DNA of 64,000 bases from an uncultured Pseudomonadales bacterium. GTDB lineage: Bacteria > Pseudomonadota > Gammaproteobacteria > Pseudomonadales > Azotimanducaceae. The DNA is taken from positions 3,881,154 to 3,945,153 of the forward strand of contig OY282447.1 in NCBI GenBank assembly GCA_958296165.1. Reading direction: 5' to 3'. Position 1 is the first letter of the stretch, and every line of letters begins with the position of its first letter. The position numbers were made by a program, and so were the translations under genes. Below are positions 57,540 to 64,000 of this stretch, piece by piece. The notes under the pieces are model-generated. The model did no database searches and had not been told where the DNA came from. It saw only the letters and a list, made by a program, of their open reading frames with translations.

Positions 57540-59372
57540 ATGGCCCTGCGCGACGTCGTTTCCGTACTCGCCGACATCCCCACGCTTCTCGCCTTGAAGA
57601 AGGGCATGGCGCCCCGTCCGGCGGAGGAGAAGGACTGCTTGGGCGCGGCGGTGGAGCGCAACGCCCGAGATCTCGGCGAGCAGCCGGCCGTGCTTTGGTC
57701 GGACGCTTCCGGGCAGACTCAGACGGTTAGCTGGGCGCGGTTCAACGCCCACGCCAACCGCTATGCGCAGGTGCTCAAGAGCGCTGGCGTGGTGCGCGGC
57801 GACGTGGTGAGCGTGATGATGGAGAACCGGGTGGAGCTGTTGGCGCTGGTGGTCGCCGCCAACAAGCTCGGCGCTACCGCTGGCCTCATCAATACCAACC
57901 TGCGTCAGCGTCCGCTCGCGCACTGCATTTCGGTCACGGAATCGAAGAAGTGCATCTTCGGCGCCGAAGTGCAGGAAGCCATCCAGGAGGTGAAGGCCGA
58001 GCTCGACTTGCGCGAAGGCGAGGACTACTACGTCGTGCCGGACAGCGCGGGCACGGACGCGCCAGCCGCCGCGAACTGGGCCGTCGATTTGGAAGCAGGC
58101 AGCGCGGCGCAATCGAGTGACAACCCGCCGGACACCGCCGAGACCACCCTGGGCGAGACCGCGATGTACATCTTCACTTCCGGCACCACCGGCCTGCCGA
58201 AGGCGGCTGTGCTGTCCAACCGCCGCTACTTGGCGAGCGCCCATCTTGCTGGCACAGCCGGCTTGCGTTGCACGGCGGCGGATCGGCTGTACATCTGCCT
58301 GCCGCTCTATCACGGCACCGGGCTGATGGTAGGCGCCGGCGCGGCGTTCACCACCGGCGCTTCGATGTTCATTCGGCGGCGCTTCTCCGCCAGCGCCTTC
58401 CTGCCGGAAATCCGCCAGCAGGGCTGCACTTGCTTCATCTACGTGGGCGAACTGTGCCGCTATCTGATCAACACCCCGGAGCGCCCGGACGATGCCGACA
58501 CGCCGCTCGTCACGATGATGGGCAACGGCCTGCGCCCGGATGTTTGGCCCACCTTCAAGAAGCGCTTCGGCCTTAGGCGCATCACCGAGTTCTACGGCGC
58601 CAGCGAAGGCAACGTGGCGTTCGCCAACGTGCTCAACAAGGACTGCACCATAGGCATGACTTCCTCGAAGATCGCCTTGGTGCGCTACGACGTCGACGCC
58701 GACGAGATCGTGCGCGATGCCAACGGGCGCTGCCTCGAGGTCGAAGCGGGCGAACCCGGCTTGCTGCTTGGCCACATCAACCCGAAAGCAATCTTCGAGG
58801 GCTACACCGACCAGGAGGCCACGCAGAAGAAGGTGCTGCGCGACGTGCTGGAGGAGGGCGACGCTTGGTTCAATACGGGCGACCTGATCCGCGAGGTGGA
58901 CGTTGGCTTCTCGTTGGGCTACGCGCACTATCAGTTCGTGGACCGCATCGGCGACACGTTCCGGTGGAAGTCCGAGAACGTCTCCACCAACGAAGTGGCA
59001 GACCTCGTCGGCCGCTTTCCCGGCATCGAGTTCTGCAATGTCTACGGCGTGCAGGTGCCGGGAGCGGACGGCCGCGCCGGCATGGCGGCGGTGAGCTTGA
59101 TGGATGGGGGCACGGAGTTGGATCTCGCCGCTTTCGCCGACCATGTGCGGCGTGAACTGCCCGCCTTTGCGCGCCCGGTGTTCCTGCGCATCCAGCCCCG
59201 CATGGACGTCACCGGCACGTTCAAGATGGTCAAGGGCGATCTCAAGCGCGAGGGGTACGACATCGGCATGGTCGACGACCCCATCTACGTGATGAAGCCG
59301 GGCGCCTCCGCCTACACGCGGCTCGATGCCGACTTCCTGGCCAAGCTCAACGCCGGCGAAGGAGGCTATTAG
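57540..59372 (+). CDS. Long-chain acyl-CoA synthetase (FATP/FadD6 type)
   Basis: The 610-residue enzyme activates fatty acids with ATP and CoA. YIFTSGTTGLPKA is the AMP-binding P-loop, FYGASEGNVAF the second core motif, and DAWFNTGDLIR followed by FVDRIGDTFRWKSENVST the hinge and C-terminal motifs. The N-terminus MALRDVVSVLADIPTLLALK is typical of the fatty-acid-transport-protein-like group in gammaproteobacteria. ATG 57540 gives full length. No beta-oxidation genes adjoin. Confidence 0.92.
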   Translation: MALRDVVSVLADIPTLLALKKGMAPRPAEEKDCLGAAVERNARDLGEQPAVLWSDASGQTQTVSWARFNAHANRYAQVLKSAGVVRGDVVSVMMENRVELLALVVAANKLGATAGLINTNLRQRPLAHCISVTESKKCIFGAEVQEAIQEVKAELDLREGEDYYVVPDSAGTDAPAAANWAVDLEAGSAAQSSDNPPDTAETTLGETAMYIFTSGTTGLPKAAVLSNRRYLASAHLAGTAGLRCTAADRLYICLPLYHGTGLMVGAGAAFTTGASMFIRRRFSASAFLPEIRQQGCTCFIYVGELCRYLINTPERPDDADTPLVTMMGNGLRPDVWPTFKKRFGLRRITEFYGASEGNVAFANVLNKDCTIGMTSSKIALVRYDVDADEIVRDANGRCLEVEAGEPGLLLGHINPKAIFEGYTDQEATQKKVLRDVLEEGDAWFNTGDLIREVDVGFSLGYAHYQFVDRIGDTFRWKSENVSTNEVADLVGRFPGIEFCNVYGVQVPGADGRAGMAAVSLMDGGTELDLAAFADHVRRELPAFARPVFLRIQPRMDVTGTFKMVKGDLKREGYDIGMVDDPIYVMKPGASAYTRLDADFLAKLNAGEGGY

Positions 59373-59819
59373 CCCGCTCGGCGAGACGGACTGTTTCTGG
59401 CGGTCGACAGGGGCGATTTCCTACAAGAGTTTCAGAGATCGCCCCTATTTTCAGCGTTCAAGTGCTTCCAGCATGGCACCTCTTTCTTGTTCTACGAGGT
59501 TGTCATCAATGGATGGAAGGATGCTGCAGAGGCGCCGCTTGCAGGCCGAAGGCGGCCAGCTCCACGCCCACGCCGGCACAGCGGCACCCGCCGCGAGCCG
59601 GCGCCGATTGCCGGATCGGCCGCCCGGTGTTCGCAAAGCGGACGCTGGCTCGAAGCGCAAGCGCCAGGTGGGCGCCCGGCAAGTGGCCGGGCTCGCCCGA
59701 CGCACCCCTCGACGGCTACCCCCATCCGCCACCCGAGCTGTGGTTGATTTGCGCTCTCCGAGGCCGCATGTAGGCTGGAACGTGCAAACCAATGCTGTCT
59801 GTGGATCCAAGGAGAACCA
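59373..59819. other. Gene-free stretch after the acyl-CoA synthetase gene
   Basis: About 450 bases with no convincing coding sequence on either strand. Its first part has the hairpin at 59409-59446; the last 50 bases hold the RBS AAGGAGA and presumably the promoter of the ArsI-like gene. The middle part is strongly GC-biased without codon periodicity. Confidence 0.5.
59409..59446. terminator. Inverted repeat, possible terminator
   Basis: AGGGGCGAT (59409-59417) and ATCGCCCCT (59438-59446) form a 9-bp stem with a 20-base loop, followed by ATTTTC. It lies 37 bases after the acyl-CoA synthetase stop. A bidirectional terminator or a small palindromic repeat is possible; the T-run is short. Confidence 0.45.
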
Positions 59820-60245
59820 ATGTCGCGTGTGCAACTCGCCGTCAACGTCCCCGATCTGGCCGCGGCCATCGCTTTCTACGAACGCCTGTTTGGTGTGGCG
59901 CCGCACAAGGTGCGCGGGCGCTATGCGAACTTCGAGGTGGCCAACCCTCCGCTCAAGCTCGTGCTGTTCGAGAACGACAGCGTCGACAGGCTGAACCATC
60001 TTGGCGTGGAGGTGGAGACCACCGCCGAGGTAGGCGCCGAAACGCGCCGCCTGGCCGCCGCTGGCCTCGACACCATGGTGGAGGAAGGCACGTTGTGCTG
60101 CCACGCCGAGCAAGACAAGGTGTGGGTGCGGGATCCGGGCGGCGTGCGCTGGGAGGTCTACACCATTACGGACGACGAACCGGAAGTGCGCAGCGCGGCA
60201 GCGGCAGGTTGTTGTGAGGGCGTGCGAGCGCGTATGAGTGTTTGA
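59820..60245 (+). CDS. ArsI/CadI-type vicinal-oxygen-chelate dioxygenase
   Basis: The 141-residue protein has the glyoxalase fold in one unit. Vicinal Cys93-Cys94 in TLCCHAEQDKVWVRDP are the hallmark of ArsI C-As lyases and CadI. Gln5, His60 (in LNHLGVEV) and Glu112 (in RWEVY) stand where ArsI enzymes have a Gln-His-Glu iron site. ArsI splits methyl- and aromatic arsenicals into inorganic arsenite. AAGCGGCAGGTTGTTGTGAG near the end encodes another CC pair at the C-terminus. No arsR, arsB or acr3 is adjacent, which is unusual. The stop overlaps the next start by eight bases. Confidence 0.8.
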   Translation: MSRVQLAVNVPDLAAAIAFYERLFGVAPHKVRGRYANFEVANPPLKLVLFENDSVDRLNHLGVEVETTAEVGAETRRLAAAGLDTMVEEGTLCCHAEQDKVWVRDPGGVRWEVYTITDDEPEVRSAAAAGCCEGVRARMSV

Positions 60246-61275
60246 AGGCGTGATCGAGACCTTCAACGCCCATCCGCGCTTTCAAGGGTTTCGCGTCGAT
60301 ACGGGGCAGTTGCGGGCGGAACTGATCGAGCTCGGCGGCATCGTCACGCGCCTTGAAGTGCCAGACCGGCACGGCAGCTTCGGCAACGTGTTGCTCGGCT
60401 GCCCCGCCATTGCCGACTACTTGGATTTCCATCCCCACTTCAACTGCTTGGTCGGGCGCTACGCCAATCGCATGACCAACGCCCGCTTCGCGCTCGACGG
60501 CAAGGTGTACGCGCTAGACGCCAACATCCCCCCTCACCATCTGCACGGCGGGCGCGAAGGTTTCGGCGTGCGGCTGTGGACGGGCGCGATAGAGGGCGAT
60601 GCCGTGACGTTTCGGCTCGTGAGCCCGGCAGGCGAGGGCGGCTACCCGGGCAGATTGGACGTTGAGGCCCGCTATCGATTCGACGCTGCGCGGGTGGTTC
60701 TAGAGATCGCGGCGAGCACGGATGCGCCCACGCCGGTGAGCCTCACCTCGCACCACTACTACAACTTGAGCGCAGTCGTCGGCACGGTGCGCGATCACGA
60801 GATCGCCATCGACGCCGATGCCTTTCTGCCGATCAGCGGGCAACTCACCCAGCTGGGCGAGATTCGGCCGGTGGAAGGCACGCCATTCGACCTCCGCCAA
60901 GGGGTCGTGCTAGGCGACGCGCTGGCCTCTCCGGACGCGCAGATGCGGCTTGCCGACGGCGGCTTCGATCATACGTTCGTCCTCGCTGGCAGCCGTGTAC
61001 AGGGCGAACGCCTGCGCCATGCGGCGAGAGTGCGGCATCCGGCATCCGGACGCACTCTGCGCGTGAGCACGGATCAACCGGGCGTACAGCTCTATACCGC
61101 CAATACGCTGCACCAGGCTGGCCGTCACGGTGGCCGCTATCCGCAATACGGAGGGCTGTGCCTCGAAACCCAACAATTCCCGGACGCGCCCAATCACGCC
61201 AACTATCCAAACGCCATCCTGCAGCCCGGCGAGATGTTCCGTGCGCACACGGAGTTCGCATTCTCGCTGAGTTGA
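60238..61275 (+). CDS. Aldose 1-epimerase (galactose mutarotase)
   Basis: The 345-residue protein interconverts alpha and beta anomers of sugars. NRMTNARFALDGKVYALDAN then PPHHLHGGREGFGVRLW carries the first catalytic His; SLTSHHYYNLSA the second; LCLETQQFPDAPNHANYPNA the catalytic Glu. The N-terminus is close to the standard GalM. GTG 60238 overlaps the end of the ArsI-like gene. It may serve the xylose pathway at 41-48 kb, but is not linked to it by position. Confidence 0.92.
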   Translation: MFEGVIETFNAHPRFQGFRVDTGQLRAELIELGGIVTRLEVPDRHGSFGNVLLGCPAIADYLDFHPHFNCLVGRYANRMTNARFALDGKVYALDANIPPHHLHGGREGFGVRLWTGAIEGDAVTFRLVSPAGEGGYPGRLDVEARYRFDAARVVLEIAASTDAPTPVSLTSHHYYNLSAVVGTVRDHEIAIDADAFLPISGQLTQLGEIRPVEGTPFDLRQGVVLGDALASPDAQMRLADGGFDHTFVLAGSRVQGERLRHAARVRHPASGRTLRVSTDQPGVQLYTANTLHQAGRHGGRYPQYGGLCLETQQFPDAPNHANYPNAILQPGEMFRAHTEFAFSLS

Positions 61276-61279
61276 CTGC

Positions 61280-61903
61280 CTATGTGGCGGTTTCGGTGCT
61301 GCCGGTTAGGGGAGCGCGGTAGCGGCTGATCTTGGCGATGTAGCGGGCTGCGGCTTCGAGGAAGTAGACGTTGTCGCGATTGCGGAAACCGACGTTGTAG
61401 GAGCGCAGTGCGCACGATTCCGCGTCGTCGGTGGCGGCGCTGCGGGCACAGGCTTCGTGGTAGTGGGCGAGGATCTGTGCGCCGCAGTATAGGTTTTGCT
61501 CAGGGTCGTCCAAATAGCCGCCGCAGAATTCGTGCCATAGGTCGGCGCGCACTTGCGCTGGGCCTGTTGCGCCCATGGGGGAGCGCACGTGTTTGCGGAA
61601 GGAGCTCTCCGCCATCACCAAACTTGCCAGCAGCTCGGGCGCTAGATGCTGGCGGACGCCGGCTTCGAGTATCCAGCCAGCGAACTCGTGCGCCGTCTTC
61701 TCGCCTAGCCCATAGCCGCGCCGCAGCCGAACGGCGAAAGCCGTGCGTTGGTCGGCCCAGACGGGCAGACCGGCGCTGATCTCCGGGAGCGATAGAGGCA
61801 CCAAGCGGCGGGCATCGCCATCGCCGCGAGCAACCGCCGCGCAGACCAAAGAGGCCAGGCATAGGAAGCCCAGGATCACGCTGACGCGGGCTGCGCCGTT
61901 CAT
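61280..61903 (-). CDS. Lytic transglycosylase (SLT fold)
   Basis: The 207-residue protein has a signal peptide from ATG 61903 (MNGAARVSVILGFLCLASLV); an in-frame codon at 61957 would add an odd N-terminus. The SLT domain has LLASLVMAESSFRKHVRSPM with the catalytic Glu in AESS, then GATGPAQV, and LYCGAQILAHYHEACARS and YNVGFRNRDNVYF at the end. It cleaves peptidoglycan strands in the periplasm. Convergent with the epimerase gene, four bases between stops. Small members like this can work in secretion systems, but no such genes are near. Confidence 0.85.
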   Translation of the reverse strand: MNGAARVSVILGFLCLASLVCAAVARGDGDARRLVPLSLPEISAGLPVWADQRTAFAVRLRRGYGLGEKTAHEFAGWILEAGVRQHLAPELLASLVMAESSFRKHVRSPMGATGPAQVRADLWHEFCGGYLDDPEQNLYCGAQILAHYHEACARSAATDDAESCALRSYNVGFRNRDNVYFLEAAARYIAKISRYRAPLTGSTETAT

Positions 61904-62211
61904 GCATTTGGCGGTTCGGGTGCCGGCTTCGACTCGCCGGCGAGACCTCGTCCACATGCGCTACGCACCCCTGCGTTGGCTAGCTCGGAGCACAACGTAA
62001 CCGAAATGAGCCAAAAAGTGAAGCGAAATCACGAAAGAGTGAAGAAAAAATGGAAAAGCTGGGCCGCAAGCCGTAGAGCATGGCCAACCGGTGCCACAGC
62101 CCCTGAGCTACTTGGCGGCCGTTCGCGCAACGCGCGTGACGCGACGGTACTATCGAAGTTTGCCGGCAGATGCGACAAACTCGCCAAACCGATGAACCTT
62201 GGAGGCGCCCC

Positions 62212-62670
62212 ATGAAGACCGTCAACGACGTGCTGCACCATCGCTCTCGCCTGAAGGGTGGCGAAGGCACTGGGCAGGTGTTTTCCATTGCACCCATCGC
62301 CAGCGTCTACGAAGCGATCGAGATGATGTCCGATCGGCACATCGGCGCTTTGCCGGTCATGATCGACGACAAGCTGGTGGGCGTGGTTTCCGAGCGCGAT
62401 TACGCGCGCAAGGTGATCCTCAAGGACAAATCCTCGAAGACCACCCGCGTCTCCGAGATCATGACGCGCGAGGTCATCACCGTCACGAGCGACGACCGAA
62501 TATCGGTGTGCGTGGATCTGATGATCGACCACCACATCCGCCATCTGGTAGTTGTAGACGAGGGGCAGGTGACCGGCGTGCTTTCCCTGCGCGACCTGTT
62601 CGTGGAGATCATCGACGAGCAATCGGAGACCATCGACCGGCTACAGGACTACATCCGCGGCGGCCAGTAG
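62212..62670 (+). CDS. CBS-domain protein
   Basis: The 152-residue protein is one CBS pair (residues about 5-65 and 78-135). ASVYEAIEMMSDRHIGALPV and MIDDKLVGVVSERDYARKVI make the first half; VSEIMTREVITVTSDDRISV and VTGVLSLRDLFVEIIDEQ the second. ATG 62212 follows GGAGG. Such stand-alone pairs bind AMP, ATP or SAM and regulate partners. It is convergent with the SulP transporter and 6 bases from it; regulation of the transporter is possible but not shown. Confidence 0.88.
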   Translation: MKTVNDVLHHRSRLKGGEGTGQVFSIAPIASVYEAIEMMSDRHIGALPVMIDDKLVGVVSERDYARKVILKDKSSKTTRVSEIMTREVITVTSDDRISVCVDLMIDHHIRHLVVVDEGQVTGVLSLRDLFVEIIDEQSETIDRLQDYIRGGQ

Positions 62671-62676
62671 CGTCGC

Positions 62677-64000
62677 CTAGGACGCAAGCGCCTTGAAAGC
62701 GTCGTCCGTGGTTTGGAATTGGCGGCCAGTAAGCCAAGCCGCAACGTCAACGTGCGCGAGCTGATCCCGCACCGGGCCTTTCGCTTCGCACAGATGCAGG
62801 GCCACGCTGCGCCGCTCTAGGCGCGCCGCGAGACGTTGCAGCATCTCCAGGCCGGATGTGTCGATGAAGTTCACGGCATTCATCACGATGAGCAGGTGCC
62901 GAACGGCGTCGCCTTCGGCCAGTTTGGCGAGCCGATCCTCCACTTGGTTGGCGTTGGCGAAATAGAGGCTTTCGTCCACGCGCGCCGCAACCAGTTGCGG
63001 CCAAGTTCGGGCGCTGTAGCGCTGCACGTTGCGAAAGTGGCCGGTGTTGCCTAAACGGCCGATCACGGCGATGTGCGGCTGGCTGGAACCGCGCATGAAC
63101 AACGCGATGGACGCGACTACGCCAAGCAACAGGCCCGCCTCCACGCCCAGCGCCAGCACTGCGCCAAGCGTGACGAAATGCGTGATCACGTCTGGGCGGT
63201 AGAAATGCCAGTGCTGGCCGAGCGAGCGGAAGTCGATCAGGCCCCACACCGATGCGATCACAATCGCCGCCAGCGCCGCATGCGGCAGATGGCGGAACAA
63301 CGGCGTGAGCCACAACAGCGTGGCCACGATCACCAGCGCGCAAGTCAGCACGCTTAACTGCGTACGTCCGCCGGCGGCTTGGTTGACGCTCGAGCGCGTA
63401 AAGCTGCCAGCCACGGGATACGCCCCGAAGAACGCCGCGCCGACGTTGGCGGCGCCGAGCGCAACCAGTTCTTGATTGCCGTCGATGCGGCGCAGTTGGC
63501 GTCCCGCCAGTGTCTTGCCGACCGAGTAGCTCTCCACGTAGGCGATCAGCGCGATCAACGCCGCGTGCGGCGCAAGATCCCACCACAGGCCGGCGTCGAA
63601 CGCCGGCGCCGTCAAGCTCGGCAGACCGGCCGGCACGAAACCCACGGTCGCGACGTCCAGATCGCCCAGCGCCACGGCCACAGTGGCGGCGATGGCCACC
63701 AGCATCGGCCCGGTGCGACCGATTGGATGGGCGGCGGAGGCGCCGTGTACGAGCGCCGTGCCGAAGCGCCGAACCAGCCACAGCGTGGCGAGGCTGGCGG
63801 CGCCGATCGCAAGCGCGACGGGGTTGAGGCTGCCAAGCGACGCGGCAATGGCGAATAGCTGTCGCACGGCGCCGCTGTCCGCGCTCAGCGCTACGCCGGC
63901 AATCGGCCCCAGTTGGCTCACGATGATGAGCAATGCCGCGGCGTTCACGAAGCCGGTGATGACCGGATGGCTGAGCAAATGGACGATGCCGCCGACGCGC
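62677..64000 (-). CDS. SulP-family anion transporter with STAS domain (5' end beyond window)
   Basis: About 441 residues are visible; the start lies past the right edge. The visible N-terminal part (GIVHLLSHPVITGFVNAAAL) is already inside the transport domain. Spans continue to about residue 300, with VESYSVGKTLAGRQLRRIDG and NVGAAFFGAYPVAGSFTRSS, which are typical SulP blocks. The C-terminal STAS domain holds LLIVMNAVNFIDTSGLEMLQ. It carries sulfate, bicarbonate or dicarboxylate across the inner membrane; the substrate cannot be told from the motifs. The CBS gene lies just after its stop. Confidence 0.88.
   Translation of the reverse strand, partial: RVGGIVHLLSHPVITGFVNAAALLIIVSQLGPIAGVALSADSGAVRQLFAIAASLGSLNPVALAIGAASLATLWLVRRFGTALVHGASAAHPIGRTGPMLVAIAATVAVALGDLDVATVGFVPAGLPSLTAPAFDAGLWWDLAPHAALIALIAYVESYSVGKTLAGRQLRRIDGNQELVALGAANVGAAFFGAYPVAGSFTRSSVNQAAGGRTQLSVLTCALVIVATLLWLTPLFRHLPHAALAAIVIASVWGLIDFRSLGQHWHFYRPDVITHFVTLGAVLALGVEAGLLLGVVASIALFMRGSSQPHIAVIGRLGNTGHFRNVQRYSARTWPQLVAARVDESLYFANANQVEDRLAKLAEGDAVRHLLIVMNAVNFIDTSGLEMLQRLAARLERRSVALHLCEAKGPVRDQLAHVDVAAWLTGRQFQTTDDAFKALAS

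Noticed and set aside
57453-59144. Long antisense frame over the acyl-CoA synthetase
   Set aside because: Shadow of the synthetase; no recognisable residues.
59409-59446. Considered as a second MITE because CAGGGGCGAT resembles the MITE end
   Set aside because: No target duplication flanks it and the spacing is only 38 bases; listed as a hairpin or possible terminator.

Overview
The window is dense, high-GC DNA with short intergenic gaps and heavy GTG/TTG start use. It reads as the chromosome of a Pseudomonadota bacterium, most likely a gammaproteobacterium. The guaB-guaA-tadA block, the FATP-type acyl-CoA synthetase, AcnA, periplasmic PQQ dehydrogenases, a Tat-type Rieske protein and an O-antigen ligase-like protein all suggest a Gram-negative aerobe. 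The marked accessory content (Uma2, retropepsin-like proteases, NACHT ATPase, PhyH and LLM oxidoreductases) resembles environmental or host-associated lineages, but that is only inference. No rRNA, tRNA or CRISPR array was seen.

Positions 1-10.8 kb form an accessory island. It holds a CBS-HEPN fusion cut by the left edge, a truncated transposase, a retropepsin-like protease, an AAA ATPase, a Uma2-type nuclease and an IS remnant. It also holds a minus-strand operon of three genes joined by two ATGA overlaps: a DUF4143-type ATPase, a NACHT/STAND NTPase, and a helical-repeat protein ending in a PD-(D/E)XK nuclease domain. This trio is the best candidate for an undescribed defence system.

Positions 11-29.4 kb are mostly housekeeping: peroxiredoxin-GST, an SDR, a PQQ dehydrogenase fused to cytochrome c, rhomboid, a frameshifted MFS permease, threonine dehydratase, a flavodoxin-like protein, a universal stress protein, an LLM oxidoreductase, an ABC-F ATPase with a coupled MFS exporter, and aconitase. 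A small accessory patch at 21.1-22.7 kb (transposase remnant, DUF3800 protein, nuclease-like fragment) interrupts it.

At 29.7-31.1 kb a NucS-like nuclease and a decayed tyrosine integrase mark an old integration site. Then follow an orphan FdsB/NuoF-like flavoprotein, an O-antigen ligase-like protein, tadA, guaA and guaB, and a small AbrB-like gene with a frameshifted retropepsin. A sulfhydrylase-hydrolase pair comes next. Xylose catabolism (xylB, xylA), gdhA, a GPH sugar symporter and, at 60-61 kb, an aldose 1-epimerase suggest pentose use. glyA and a Rieske protein follow.

At 51.1-52.0 kb a two-gene module (small protein plus retropepsin) is decayed. The protease is split by a 185-bp non-autonomous element with 15-bp terminal inverted repeats and a perfect 9-bp target duplication; removing it in silico restores the frame. 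After this come a second PQQ dehydrogenase with the lanthanide-type Asp pair, a PhyH dioxygenase, an orphan DNA methyltransferase beside a truncated one, an MBL hydrolase, a FATP-type acyl-CoA synthetase, an ArsI/CadI-like dioxygenase, GalM, a lytic transglycosylase, a CBS protein and a SulP transporter cut by the right edge.
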